Source: Bacteroidota bacterium (GTDB lineage: Bacteria; Bacteroidota; Bacteroidia; Chitinophagales; Chitinophagaceae). Taken from it: a DNA stretch of 64,000 nucleotides. This document shows, one piece after another, positions 42,456 through 51,781 of this stretch. The DNA is taken from positions 62,001 through 126,000 of the forward strand of contig JAUZNZ010000003.1 in the NCBI GenBank assembly GCA_030706735.1, written 5' to 3'. Below the pieces are notes generated by a model. That model did no database searches and was not told where the DNA came from. It saw nothing but the letters and a program-made list of their open reading frames with translations. Both the position numbers and the translations under genes were made by a program. Position 1 is the stretch's first letter. The number at the start of each line of letters is the position of its first letter.

Positions 42456-43061
42456 ATGGCACGTTACACAGGTCCAAAAACAAGGATTTGCCGCATTTTC
42501 GGCGAGCCTATCTTAGGCAACGGCAAGTATCTGACAAAGAACAGCAATCCTCCGGGTCAGCATGGCCCTACCAAAAAGCGTAAAGCTCCCGGTGAATACG
42601 CCGTCCAGCTTAAAGAAAAACAAAAGGCAAAGTACACCTACGGCATCCTCGAACGCCAGTTCCGCAAGACATTCGAAGAGGCCGTCCGCCGCAAGGGGGT
42701 TACAGGCGAGAACCTGATCAAATTGTTGGAAGCCCGCCTGGATAATACCGTGTACCGGCTCGGCATCGCCCCTTCACGCCCTGCTGCCCGCCAGCTGGTG
42801 ACGCATAAGCATGTCACCGTGAACGGCGAAGTGGTCAACGTCCCTTCCTTCCAATTGCGGCCCGGTGACGTCATCAGCCTCAGGGAGGCCACCCAGGGAA
42901 ATGCGGGGATCACCACCCACATCCGCGGCAAGAACCCGAAGTTCAACTGGCTCGACTGGACGGAAGCCGAATTCAAGGGCACGTTTATCGGGTATCCCGA
43001 GCGGGAAAGCGTACCGGAGAACATTAAGGAGCAATTGATTGTTGAATTGTATTCGAAATAA
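42456..43061 (+). CDS. rpsD: Ribosomal protein S4
   Basis: 201 residues; MARYTGPKTRICRIFGEPI, and the S4 RNA-binding domain around LDNTVYRLGIAPSRPAARQLVTHKHVTVNGEVV. A primary 16S rRNA binder and, in other bacteria, a translational regulator of this operon. Lacks the zinc-binding Cys cluster. Confidence 0.98.
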   Translation: MARYTGPKTRICRIFGEPILGNGKYLTKNSNPPGQHGPTKKRKAPGEYAVQLKEKQKAKYTYGILERQFRKTFEEAVRRKGVTGENLIKLLEARLDNTVYRLGIAPSRPAARQLVTHKHVTVNGEVVNVPSFQLRPGDVISLREATQGNAGITTHIRGKNPKFNWLDWTEAEFKGTFIGYPERESVPENIKEQLIVELYSK

Positions 43062-43080
43062 GTTAAACGCAAATTTAAAT

Positions 43081-44076
43081 ATGGCCATTTTAAATTTCCA
43101 GAAACCAGACAAGATCATACTTCAGAAAGCGACTGATTTTGAAGCTCAATTCGAATTCCGTCCTTTGGAGCCGGGTTATGGCGTGACCATCGGTAATGCG
43201 TTGCGCAGGGTATTACTGAGCTCTTTGGAGGGTTATGCCATTGTCGGAGTAAAGATCGAAGGAGCCGATCATGAGTTTGCGACGCTGAAAGGCGTCACCG
43301 AAGACGTGGTGGAGATCATCCTGAACCTGAAACAGGTTCGCTTCAAGAAGAAGGTCGATCATGAGGTCACCCAGGAAAAGATCACCCTGAGCCTTAAGAA
43401 CAGAACGGACTTTACCGCCGGCGCATTGGGAGAATCTACGCCCAGCTTCGAAGTAATGAACCCCGGCCTGCTCATTTGTACCCTGGACTCATCGGCCAAG
43501 CTGGATATCGAGATCACCATCGGCAAAGGCCGCGGTTATGTTCCTGCAGAAGATAACAAGCCGAAAGATGCCCCGTTCGGATATATCCCGACGGATGCCA
43601 TCTTCACACCCATCAAGAATGTAAAGTATTCCATTGAAAATACGCGTGTCGAACAAAGGACGGACTTCGAAAAACTGATCATGGAAGTGTCCACCGATGG
43701 CACCATCCATCCGGAAGAGGCGGTGAAGCAGGCTTCGCGGATTCTGATCCAGCACCTCATGATCATCACGGATGAGAATATCACGTTCGACAACAAAGAA
43801 GAGAAAAAAGAGGACCTGGTGGACGAACAGACCCTGCAGCTCCGCAAGATCCTGAAGACGCCGCTGGAAGACCTGGATCTTTCCGTACGTGCCTTCAACT
43901 GCCTCAAGGCCGCCAAGATCAATAGCCTTAGCGAACTGGTGACCTACGAGCAGGAGGACCTGATGAAGTTCCGCAATTTCGGACAAAAATCACTGGCCGA
44001 GATCGAGCAGGTACTGGGCGAAAGAGGCTTGCACTTCGGTATGGACCTCGGCAAGCTGAAAGTGGACGACGAATAA
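43081..44076 (+). CDS. rpoA: RNA polymerase alpha subunit
   Basis: 331 residues from the ATG at 43081 (MAILNFQKPDKI); the upstream in-frame ATG at 43039 lies within rpsD. N-terminal dimerisation domain (GYGVTIGNALRRVLLSSLEGYAI) and C-terminal DNA-binding domain (about 250-331, LDLSVRAFNCLKAAKINSLSELV). Followed by a hairpin terminator before rplQ. Confidence 0.98.
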   Translation: MAILNFQKPDKIILQKATDFEAQFEFRPLEPGYGVTIGNALRRVLLSSLEGYAIVGVKIEGADHEFATLKGVTEDVVEIILNLKQVRFKKKVDHEVTQEKITLSLKNRTDFTAGALGESTPSFEVMNPGLLICTLDSSAKLDIEITIGKGRGYVPAEDNKPKDAPFGYIPTDAIFTPIKNVKYSIENTRVEQRTDFEKLIMEVSTDGTIHPEEAVKQASRILIQHLMIITDENITFDNKEEKKEDLVDEQTLQLRKILKTPLEDLDLSVRAFNCLKAAKINSLSELVTYEQEDLMKFRNFGQKSLAEIEQVLGERGLHFGMDLGKLKVDDE

Positions 44077-44084
44077 TCTGACTG

Positions 44085-44113
44085 GCGTCCCCTCAACAAG
44101 GGGGCGCTCTTTT
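44085..44113 (+). terminator. Hairpin between rpoA and rplQ
   Basis: GCGTCCCC (44085-44092) pairs with GGGGGCGC (44100-44107; one G-U), followed by TCTTTT. It lies 9 bases after the rpoA stop; because rplQ follows on the same strand it probably causes partial termination. Confidence 0.6.
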
Positions 44114-44169
44114 ATTAAAAATAGTCTTGTAATTCCTGACACGGTACAAGGCTGAAAAATTTACATGTC

Positions 44170-44724
44170 ATGCGTCACGGAGACAAAATCAAGAACCTGA
44201 GCAGAACGGCCTCTCATCGTAAGGCGCTCCTCAGCAATCTGGCCATTCAGTTGATCACGCACAAGAGGATCGTTACCACGCTGGCCAAGGCAAAGGCTTT
44301 ACGCACCTTCGTGGAGCCCCTGATCACCAAATCAAAAGAGAACACCACGCACCAGCGCCGGGTAGTATTCAGCTATCTGCAGGACAAAGACGCCGTCGTG
44401 GAATTGTTCGGACCTGTTGCAGAGAAAGTGGCCGGAAGGCCCGGCGGATATACCCGGGTCATCAAACTGGGCGCAAGGGTAGGAGATAACGCTGAGACGG
44501 CCCTTATCGAGCTCGTCGATTTCAACGAGATCTACGGAAAAGGCAAAGGCGAAGCGAAAGAGGCAACCGGAAAGAGGACGCGCCGTTCGGGTGGCCGCAA
44601 GAAGGCCGGTGCAGGCGACAAGGCAGAGGCGCCCGCAGGGGACATAAAGGATGCCCAGGCGGAACCGGCCGAAAAGGAAGAGCACAAAAAGGAAACAAAA
44701 AAAGAAAAGAAGACCGCTGAATAA
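44170..44724 (+). CDS. rplQ: Ribosomal protein L17 with long charged tail
   Basis: 184 residues. The first 120 are standard L17 ([51 protein letters not shown]). The last 60 residues are Lys/Glu/Ala-rich and look disordered ([28 protein letters not shown]), an extension seen in some Bacteroidota. Its stop precedes carA by one base. Confidence 0.97.
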   Translation: MRHGDKIKNLSRTASHRKALLSNLAIQLITHKRIVTTLAKAKALRTFVEPLITKSKENTTHQRRVVFSYLQDKDAVVELFGPVAEKVAGRPGGYTRVIKLGARVGDNAETALIELVDFNEIYGKGKGEAKEATGKRTRRSGGRKKAGAGDKAEAPAGDIKDAQAEPAEKEEHKKETKKEKKTAE

Positions 44725-44725
44725 A

Positions 44726-45835
44726 ATGACCGGAACGAGCCCCCAACTGCCAGCCATCCTCCTGCTCGAAGACGGCTCCGTTCATTATGGAAAGGCCTTT
44801 GGCAAGCGAGGTACAACATCCGGCGAAATTTGCTTCAATACGGGAATGACCGGCTACCAGGAGGTCTTTACGGATCCCAGCTATTTTGGGCAGGTGCTGA
44901 TCATGAACAGCGTCCATATCGGCAATTACGGCGTCAAGGACTCTGACATCGAATCCGATGGGGTCAAGATCCGCGGCCTCATCGGACGCAATCTCGAAGA
45001 ACAATTTTCCCGTAAACAGGCCAGGGGCTCATTGGACGAATACCTCAAAGCCAATCAGATCGTTTGCATCCAGGGCGTGGACACCCGATCCCTGGTGGAA
45101 CATATCCGCACGAAGGGGGCGATGAACTGCATCATTTCCTCAGAGACCGATAATATCGATGAGCTGAAGACCATACTGGCCAGGACCCCTTCCATGGATG
45201 GGCTCGAACTGGCCTCGGTCGTCAGCACGAAGACCGAATACGAACTGGGGGACCCCTCCGCTCCCATACGGATCGCCGTTCTCGACTATGGCGTCAAACA
45301 ACATATCCTGCAATGCATGGTGGAGCGTGGCGCCTGGGTGAAGGTATTTCCGGCGAAGACCCCGCTGAACAAGCTGAAGGAGTGCAGGCCCGACGGGTAC
45401 TTTCTGTCCAATGGTCCCGGCGATCCCGCCCCGATGGGCTACGCGATCGCGACGGTGAAGGAGATCCTGAAAGAGAAAAAGCCGCTCTTCGGCATTTGCC
45501 TGGGCCATCAGCTGCTGGCGCTGGCCAACGATATCCCCACGTTCAAGATGCACCATGGCCATCGCGGCCTGAACCATCCCGTAAAGAATGTGATCACGGG
45601 TAAGTGCGAGATCACTACCCAGAATCATGGTTTTGGCGTCGATCCGGCCGCCGTGAAAAAGGCCACCCAGATCGAGATCACGCACCTGAACCTCAACGAT
45701 GACTCCATTGAAGGGATACGACTCAGGGACCGGCCTGCCTTTTCCGTGCAATATCACCCCGAATCCACACCGGGACCGCATGATAGCCGCTACCTCTTCG
45801 ACGATTTTCTGGAACTGATCCGGAAGAATCAGTAA
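44726..45835 (+). CDS. carA: Carbamoyl-phosphate synthase small subunit
   Basis: 369 residues from the ATG at 44726, one base after the rplQ stop; the open frame upstream is the rplQ tail in another frame. Glutaminase with Cys in GICLGHQLLALA and His/Glu in VQYHPESTPGPHDS. Feeds ammonia to CarB for pyrimidine and arginine synthesis. carB is not adjacent here; linkage to rplQ suggests growth-rate control. Confidence 0.97.
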   Translation: MTGTSPQLPAILLLEDGSVHYGKAFGKRGTTSGEICFNTGMTGYQEVFTDPSYFGQVLIMNSVHIGNYGVKDSDIESDGVKIRGLIGRNLEEQFSRKQARGSLDEYLKANQIVCIQGVDTRSLVEHIRTKGAMNCIISSETDNIDELKTILARTPSMDGLELASVVSTKTEYELGDPSAPIRIAVLDYGVKQHILQCMVERGAWVKVFPAKTPLNKLKECRPDGYFLSNGPGDPAPMGYAIATVKEILKEKKPLFGICLGHQLLALANDIPTFKMHHGHRGLNHPVKNVITGKCEITTQNHGFGVDPAAVKKATQIEITHLNLNDDSIEGIRLRDRPAFSVQYHPESTPGPHDSRYLFDDFLELIRKNQ

Positions 45836-45843
45836 TTTCAGGT

Positions 45844-46257
45844 ATGAATATAGCGATCATCAACGGGCCCAACCTGAACCTTCTCGGTACCCGGGAACCC
45901 GAGGTCTATGGCAGCCGGACCTTCGCTCAGTTCTTCGAAGAGCTGCAAAAAAAATTCCCATCCGTTACGTTCAGCTATTTCCAAAGCAATGTAGAAGGAG
46001 AACTGATCAATGAATTACAGCGCGCCGGCAAGGCCTGTGACGGCATCGTCCTGAATCCCGGCGGCTATACGCATACGTCCGTGGCGATCGGGGACGCGAT
46101 CGCGGCCATCAATGCGCCGGTGGTCGAAGTACATATCAGCAATGTCCACGCCCGCGAGGAGTTTCGCAGGATATCACATGTATCGGCAAAGGCAAAAGGA
46201 ACGATCGCCGGCCTTGGACTTAAAGGCTACGAATTGGCAGTGGCTTCGTTCTTGTAA
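45844..46257 (+). CDS. aroQ: Type II 3-dehydroquinate dehydratase
   Basis: 137 residues, shikimate pathway step 3. INGPNLNLLGTREPEVYGS carries the catalytic Tyr, LNPGGYTHTSVAI and VEVHISNVHAREEFRR the remaining site residues. Eight bases after carA. Confidence 0.97.
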   Translation: MNIAIINGPNLNLLGTREPEVYGSRTFAQFFEELQKKFPSVTFSYFQSNVEGELINELQRAGKACDGIVLNPGGYTHTSVAIGDAIAAINAPVVEVHISNVHAREEFRRISHVSAKAKGTIAGLGLKGYELAVASFL

Positions 46258-46278
46258 CGTGATGCTTGTGGCCTGCAG

Positions 46279-46923
46279 TTAAAGAAACACCTGCATCATC
46301 AGCGCAAACCCCGTGTCCTGCTTAGGTTCCGCCGTTTTCTTGATGATATGCAGGCCACTGGGACTCCAGAGCCTGAACACGTCGCCCGTCTTGTGAACGG
46401 ACACTTCGTGCTCGATCTGGGGCAGCAGGACGCCCCGGGCGATCCAGCCCAGGTCCCCCCTGGTAGCGCTTTCCCCACCCATCGAATAGGCTAAGGCCAT
46501 TTGTTCAAAACTGGCTTGCCCGGAGCGGACACGCCGGAGGATCGCATCTCCCAATGAGTCGGCGATCCGATATCGAAATACCGACGTATCGATGAATATC
46601 TGGCTGATGCGATAAAACAGGTTTGGCGCCTTGTTCAGGACCTGCACCAGGAACTGATTGCCCTTCTTTCCGTACGGGCCATATACTTTTTTCTCTTTAC
46701 CTTTATAGGCAAGACTATCGGCCAGGCTGTGGAAGGAACTCGTCCGGGTCACGACGATCGTATCGATCTTAAATCTTTTCTTCAGGATTTGCTTGGCATA
46801 CAAAACGGGATTGGGAGAGTTTTCCAGCTCCGTTTTCATTTGGGCAATGGTCATTTTCGGGGCCTGAGCCAAACCGAAAAGCGGCAAAAAGAGAAGAACG
46901 AGTACCAAGGTCTTGCAATTCAT
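46279..46923 (-). CDS. Exported parvulin-type peptidyl-prolyl isomerase-like protein
   Basis: 214 residues, signal peptide 1-20. The C-terminal half matches a rotamase domain of the PpiC type (FEQMALAYSMGGESATRGDLGWIARGVLLPQIEHEV...GLHIIKK). The N-terminal half is unassigned. Probably a periplasmic folding helper; isomerase activity is inferred from family only. Confidence 0.8.
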   Translation of the reverse strand: MNCKTLVLVLLFLPLFGLAQAPKMTIAQMKTELENSPNPVLYAKQILKKRFKIDTIVVTRTSSFHSLADSLAYKGKEKKVYGPYGKKGNQFLVQVLNKAPNLFYRISQIFIDTSVFRYRIADSLGDAILRRVRSGQASFEQMALAYSMGGESATRGDLGWIARGVLLPQIEHEVSVHKTGDVFRLWSPSGLHIIKKTAEPKQDTGFALMMQVFL

Positions 46924-46970
46924 AAGTCATTCGGGCGTTAACCATCAATATTAAAGATTTATACGGATTT

Positions 46971-47480
46971 ATGCATAAAGGAACTATCTTATTTTTCACT
47001 TTACTCTTTGCATTGGCCGGACATGCGCAAAATTACAGCGCTGCCGACAGCATATTGAGCGGGGGGGACACCCTGTCCGTCGCCTTTCGCCTGGCGGATA
47101 CCTCGGCAGGAGATACGGTTTATTTCGGGATGGATACGTCCCTTGCCGGACGAAAGGCGGTGGAACATTTTTTTTTGCGGCATCTTCGAAGTCCCGACCC
47201 GGCTGATAGTAACTCCCTTGGCGTGGCGCGGATCTATTTTATCATCGATAAGACCGGCCGCGTAACACAGGCCTGGTATAATTCCTCGGACAATATCAAT
47301 ATCGGCCTTGCGGCGCTTGGGGTGGTTAACCAACTGCCGGTCATGCGGCCCAGCAGCATCAAGGGCGAAGCGGTGATCACCAAAGTGACGCTCAAAGTGG
47401 CGATGCAAAAGGAAGATCGGCCCTATAACGGGAAACTAATGCCGGATATCACGATGACCGCCGGTCCGGTCAACCGGTGA
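46971..47480 (+). CDS. Secreted orphan TonB C-terminal-like domain protein
   Basis: 169 residues: signal peptide 1-19, then a low-information segment, then a TonB-C-like fold (about 75-155, VARIYFIIDKTGRVTQAWYNSSDN, VITKVTLKVAMQ). Unlike real TonB it has no membrane anchor or proline-rich spanner and its signal looks cleavable, so it cannot energise transport in the usual way. Diverges from the parvulin gene. Confidence 0.7.
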   Translation: MHKGTILFFTLLFALAGHAQNYSAADSILSGGDTLSVAFRLADTSAGDTVYFGMDTSLAGRKAVEHFFLRHLRSPDPADSNSLGVARIYFIIDKTGRVTQAWYNSSDNINIGLAALGVVNQLPVMRPSSIKGEAVITKVTLKVAMQKEDRPYNGKLMPDITMTAGPVNR

Positions 47481-47531
47481 CCTTCCACGGACGACTCCCG
47501 CCGGATCATAAATTGGAATGATTTTCGTTAT

Positions 47532-47573
47532 AATGCAGGCAGGACCCTTACGAACCTGCATTAAACCTTTTTT
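47532..47573 (+). terminator. Hairpin and T-tract before the MORN protein gene
   Basis: AATGCAGG (47532-47539) pairs with CCTGCATT (47555-47562) across a 15-base loop, followed by AAACC and TTTTTT (47568-47573). It would end the TonB-C transcript. The next ATG is only 6 bases after the T-tract. Confidence 0.6.
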
Positions 47574-47578
47574 AACAT

Positions 47579-48235
47579 ATGCGCCGGAACCTCCTTTTCC
47601 TGTTGCTTTTCTGCTCCCTCAACGGCTATTCCCAATGGAAGACCTATATCATTGGGGTCAAGGGAGATACCCTCAACGCGGTTGACAAACAGGACCGTAA
47701 ACAAGGTAAATGGATAAATCATGTCGACCAGGTTCGCGGCGAGCCCGGCTATGAAGAGGAAGGCGAATACAAAGACAACCGCAAGGAAGGGAATTGGCGG
47801 GTTTACGCCCTCTCCGGCGACCTGATCGGGCTCGAATTCTATAGATGGGGGCTAAAAAGCGGGATTTGCCAGTATTTCACGAAAAGCGGCGCTCTCCTGA
47901 AGGAGGAGAGCTGGAGGGCTCTCAATCCCGACAAATTGTACGATACGATCCAGGTCGAAGACCTGGACCACCTCGATCATTACAAACAAGTCGTTGTCAA
48001 GAATGAAGGCGCCGCCATCAAGGACGGCGCCTGGAAATACTACGATGCCGAGTCAGGCATGATCATCAGGACGGACACCTACACACTCGGAAAACTCGAA
48101 AAGCCGAAGACGACATCCCGTGCGGACAGTACGGCCACGGCAAGTCACGCCAACGTCAAACCCAAAGAAGTGCTTGACTTCGAAAAGAAGGTGGGGAAGA
48201 AGAAAGTTAAGGTTCAGGACGGATCGGTGTACTAG
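47579..48235 (+). CDS. Exported MORN/YwqK-like repeat protein
   Basis: 218 residues. Signal peptide 1-19. Repeats of the MORN/YwqK type: KQGKWINHVDQV, EGEYKDNRKEGNWRVYALSGDLIGLEFYRWGLKSGICQYFTKSGALLKEESW and IKDGAWKYYDAESGMIIRTDTY. The C-terminal 40 residues are polar and basic. Function unknown. It converges with the M1 peptidase gene, sharing 4 bases. Confidence 0.8.
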   Translation: MRRNLLFLLLFCSLNGYSQWKTYIIGVKGDTLNAVDKQDRKQGKWINHVDQVRGEPGYEEEGEYKDNRKEGNWRVYALSGDLIGLEFYRWGLKSGICQYFTKSGALLKEESWRALNPDKLYDTIQVEDLDHLDHYKQVVVKNEGAAIKDGAWKYYDAESGMIIRTDTYTLGKLEKPKTTSRADSTATASHANVKPKEVLDFEKKVGKKKVKVQDGSVY

Positions 48236-50607
48236 AACGCCTTCTTCGCAGCCTGCTGCATCGGATTGGTGCTCCCGCCCGCAGCCCCGCGCGCCTGCTG
48301 TTTCGACTTAAAGAACTCGAACCGGCTTTGTTCCTCGACCTTCGGCCAGGAATTATTGCTTTCATCGATATCCGCCGTCTCACGCATCGGATCGAGCCTG
48401 ATGGACGCCACCTCCTTGTCTTTCACGAAGACCTTGGTCACCTGGTTCTCATTGTGACGCCAAATCTGGGCGGGTATGCGCTCCACCTCCTTGCTGCCAT
48501 CCTTGTATGTCCATTCAATGATGATCGGCATCACCAGGCCGCCCTTGTTGCTGAATTTCAATTCATAGAAATTCTTGTTCGACAGTTTATCACGCGTAGC
48601 CTGATCGACCGGCTCGTCGTACATGACGATATGCTGCGCAATGGCCGTCGTGTCATAGGGAACCAGGCCCCGGTCATATTTCCAGTAGAAATCACGCAAG
48701 GAGGTATCCGCGTCGGTCAGAAAAGAGATCTTCGGATCCTCCCGGTTGCGTACCTTGGAAATATCCTCGAATGAATTGACCTGCGGCCTGTCCAGGTGCC
48801 GCATGGCGATGGTGTCGATCTTCCTGGGCGCCTTCGACAGATCCACTTTGAACCATTTCACGCTGTCCAGGGAGAGGTCCACCGGGTCGATGCCGTAAAA
48901 CCATCCCCTCCAAAACCAATCCAGGTTCTCTCCGCTCGCATCACCCATCGTCCGGAAGAAATCCGCCGGCGTGGGATGCTTGAATGCCCAACGCCGCGCA
49001 TATTCCTTAAAGGCATAGTCAAAGAGCTCCCGCCCCATGATCGTCTCGCGGAGTATGTTCAGCGCCGTTGCCGGTTTGGAATAGGCATTCGGGCCGAACC
49101 GGACGATGTCCTCGGAATTGGTCATGATGGGTTCCAGTTCCGTCTTGGGCAGCTTCATATAGTCCGTGATCAGGTAAGCGGGTCCCCGCCGCACCGGGAA
49201 TTTATTGTCGTACAGTTCTTCCGTGAGGTATTCCACGAAGGTATTCAGACCCTCGTCCATCCAGGTCCATTGCCGTTCGTCGCTATTGACGATCATGGGA
49301 AAGAAATTGTGCCCGACTTCATGGATCACTACCCCCAACATGCCGTATTTGGTGGATTCGGTGTACGTACCGTCCTTTTCAGTCCTTCCGAAGTTGAAAC
49401 AGATCATGGGATATTCCATGCCATTCGATGCCTCGACGCTTTGTGCAACCGGATAGGGGTAGGGTATGGTAAAATGCGAGTAGGTCTTGATCGTGTGCGC
49501 CACGGCGCGGGTCGAGAATTTGCTGTACAACCCATACGCCTCTTTGCCGTAATAGCTCATGCACATTACTTTCTTCCCTTCGACATAGGCCGGCATAGCG
49601 TCCCAAACGAATTTGCGGCTCGAACCCCAGGCAAAGTCACGGACATTGTCGGCACGGAATATCCAGGTCTTCTTCTTCTTCCCCTCATTTTTAGACGCCT
49701 CTCGCGCCTTGGCTTCGTCCAGGGTGACGATCTCCAGGGGCTCCCTGGTGGTTTGCGCCTTCTGCCAGCGCGCAAATTGCGCCGGCGACAACACGTCCTG
49801 GTAGTTTTGGCATTCTCCCGTCGCGCCGATGACATGATCGGCAGGCACGGTCATCTGCACTTTGAAATTCCCGAAGGTCAGCGCAAATTCGCCGCGTCCC
49901 GTGAACTGATGATTCTGCCATCCCTGGAAATCGCTATAGACGCAGAGGCGTGGATACCATTGGGTCATGGTAAAAAGATAATTGCCATCCTCGGGGAAGT
50001 ATTCGTAGCCGCCCCGGCCACCCATTTTAAAACGGTCGGAGATGTGGTAGTCCCAGTCCACCTTGAAGATGAACTTTTCACCGGGCTTCAGCGGAGCCGG
50101 CAGCTCCACCCGCATCATGGTCTTATTGACCGTATAGACCAGCGGCTTGCCCAGCGCGTCGGTCAGATGGATGATGTGATCGCCAAAGTCGTTCGGTTGG
50201 GTCGTCCTTTCCAGGAAATCCACGTCCCGGTCGCTCAGCAACGGCGACATATTGGTGCCATCCTGATAGTTGGCATTGTTCTTCGGGCTGTGCTGGTTCT
50301 CGTCGAGTTGCATCCAGAGATAGGTCAGGAGATTGGGCGAATTGTTCCAATAGGTGATGGTCTCCGAACCGGAAAGGCGGAGCTTGTCCTCGTCCAGGTC
50401 GCACTTGATGTCATAATCGGCGCGTTGCTGCCAGTATTTGGGGCCCGGGGCGCCACTCGCGGTGCGGTACTCATTCGGGGTCGGCAGGATCGTCCCCAAC
50501 TCCTCGAATTTGTTGCCATGATTGGAGTTCGGGTTGTTCTGGATATTCTGCGCCGACAGCGTGCCGGTGAAGAACAGGATAAAAAATGCGGGCAGTAGTT
50601 TGTTCAT
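48232..50607 (-). CDS. M1-family zinc metallopeptidase, exported
   Basis: 791 residues. Signal peptide 1-19. Gluzincin site: H429-E430-x-x-H433 (HEVGH) with the third ligand E452 in WMDEGLN, and the upstream YFPEDGNYLFTMTQWYPRL region typical of the family. The large beta-rich N-terminal domain and C-terminal part follow M1 architecture. Probably an aminopeptidase in the periplasm or on the outer membrane. Confidence 0.94.
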   Translation of the reverse strand: MNKLLPAFFILFFTGTLSAQNIQNNPNSNHGNKFEELGTILPTPNEYRTASGAPGPKYWQQRADYDIKCDLDEDKLRLSGSETITYWNNSPNLLTYLWMQLDENQHSPKNNANYQDGTNMSPLLSDRDVDFLERTTQPNDFGDHIIHLTDALGKPLVYTVNKTMMRVELPAPLKPGEKFIFKVDWDYHISDRFKMGGRGGYEYFPEDGNYLFTMTQWYPRLCVYSDFQGWQNHQFTGRGEFALTFGNFKVQMTVPADHVIGATGECQNYQDVLSPAQFARWQKAQTTREPLEIVTLDEAKAREASKNEGKKKKTWIFRADNVRDFAWGSSRKFVWDAMPAYVEGKKVMCMSYYGKEAYGLYSKFSTRAVAHTIKTYSHFTIPYPYPVAQSVEASNGMEYPMICFNFGRTEKDGTYTESTKYGMLGVVIHEVGHNFFPMIVNSDERQWTWMDEGLNTFVEYLTEELYDNKFPVRRGPAYLITDYMKLPKTELEPIMTNSEDIVRFGPNAYSKPATALNILRETIMGRELFDYAFKEYARRWAFKHPTPADFFRTMGDASGENLDWFWRGWFYGIDPVDLSLDSVKWFKVDLSKAPRKIDTIAMRHLDRPQVNSFEDISKVRNREDPKISFLTDADTSLRDFYWKYDRGLVPYDTTAIAQHIVMYDEPVDQATRDKLSNKNFYELKFSNKGGLVMPIIIEWTYKDGSKEVERIPAQIWRHNENQVTKVFVKDKEVASIRLDPMRETADIDESNNSWPKVEEQSRFEFFKSKQQARGAAGGSTNPMQQAAKKAF

Positions 50608-50635
50608 GTGTGTATGTTTATAAGTATGGTCGACT

Positions 50636-51220
50636 CTATTTGGGCCATCGCTCTACAGCCATCCTCACCGACATCGCCAAAATGAGGATCGACGCGCCGC
50701 GCACCCACCAGACACGCCTCAGCCTCGCGGCGTTCACAAAAATAAATGAAATGAACAGGATAACGGCAACCACGATCAGCTGCGCCGCCTCTACGCCCAG
50801 ATTAAAGGCCAGCAGGTGCCAAACCAGTCCCTCCCTGCCTTCCAGGCTCAGGAACGTATTGGCATAGGCCAGGCCGTGGATCAGTCCGAAGAACAAGGCG
50901 AAGAAATAGATCAACGGGAGCCTGGCCGGATGCTCCACCCCTTCGGATCCCTGCGCCAGGTTATTCCAGGCCGTGGCCACGATGGTCAGGGGGATCAGGA
51001 ATTCGATCCATCGCGTGGCGAAATGAATGGCGCCTGCCGCAGAGAGCGCCAGCGTAATGGAATGACCAATGGTGAACGCGGTGACCAGGACGATGACCTT
51101 TCTCCAGTCCTTTGCCAGATAGCGTAAACAGAGGGCGGCGATGAAAAGGATATGATCCAGCGCCTGCCAGGTGAGTATGTGCTCCGTGCCGATCCTGAAA
51201 TAAAGGTTGAATTCCTGCAT
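50636..51220 (-). CDS. HupE/UreJ-like membrane protein
   Basis: 194 residues, about six membrane segments. TWQALDHILFIAALCL and TIGHSITLAL place it in the HupE/UreJ-2 group, some of whose members move nickel or cobalt; the metal role here is uncertain. It has its own TAATTTTG box and lies divergent to DUF6702, an arrangement I recall from other Bacteroidota but cannot check here. Confidence 0.82.
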   Translation of the reverse strand: MQEFNLYFRIGTEHILTWQALDHILFIAALCLRYLAKDWRKVIVLVTAFTIGHSITLALSAAGAIHFATRWIEFLIPLTIVATAWNNLAQGSEGVEHPARLPLIYFFALFFGLIHGLAYANTFLSLEGREGLVWHLLAFNLGVEAAQLIVVAVILFISFIFVNAARLRRVWWVRGASILILAMSVRMAVERWPK

Positions 51221-51234
51221 AAGCGTGGTCTTAT

Positions 51235-51242
51235 CAAAATTA
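51235..51242 (-). promoter_or_regulatory. -7 box of the HupE-like gene
   Basis: TAATTTTG on the minus strand, perfect TAnnTTTG, 14 bases before the ATG at 51220. Confidence 0.5.
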
Positions 51243-51277
51243 TTCAGACTTTTGTACAGGAAAAATTTAGTTGTTAA

Positions 51278-51781
51278 ATGGCAGCATCCTTATTTAAATG
51301 GTTCTTTGCAGGAATTTGCCTGCTCAGCGGAGGTCGCGCGGCTCATCCTTTCTATGTCAGCGTCACCGAGATCGATCACAAGGCCAAAGACAAGACCCTT
51401 GAGGTCAGTTGCAAGCTGTTTACGAATGACTTCGAGGCGGCGCTGGAAAAATGGGCTCACGGTAAAGTGGACCTCACGCATCCGAAAGACAGGCCGGCAA
51501 TGGACAAGATGATCGGCGACTATGTCCTTGCCCATTTGCGGATCAGGGTCGACGGTCATGCGGTACCGTTGCACATGATCGGCAGCGAGCAGGAGGCCGA
51601 AGCCACATGGAGCTATTTCGAAGCGGACGGCATCCCCTCGGTGAAGCGGATCGACCTGTCGAACAGCTTGCTTTACGATACCTTCGACCAGCAGATCAAC
51701 ATCATGCATGTGACGGTAGCGGGCACACGAAAAAGCACCAGGCTGAATCGCCCCGACACGGAGGCCTACCTGGAGTTCTGA
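51278..51781 (+). CDS. DUF6702 exported protein
   Basis: 167 residues. Signal peptide 1-22 followed by HPFYVSVTEIDHKAKDKTLEVSCKLFTNDFEAALEKW, the DUF6702 signature. Mostly beta, of unknown function. Its end overlaps the convergent CNNM/CBS gene by 16 bases. Confidence 0.85.
   Translation: MAASLFKWFFAGICLLSGGRAAHPFYVSVTEIDHKAKDKTLEVSCKLFTNDFEAALEKWAHGKVDLTHPKDRPAMDKMIGDYVLAHLRIRVDGHAVPLHMIGSEQEAEATWSYFEADGIPSVKRIDLSNSLLYDTFDQQINIMHVTVAGTRKSTRLNRPDTEAYLEF

Noticed and set aside
47526-47536. TATAAT-like sequence before the MORN gene
   Set aside because: Bacteroidota sigma factors use TAnnTTTG; the match overlaps a terminator stem and is probably chance.
48796-50598. 600-codon open frame opposite the M1 peptidase gene
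   Set aside because: Shadow of a gene with full gluzincin motifs; the composition (His/Arg/Gly-rich) is typical of antisense reading.
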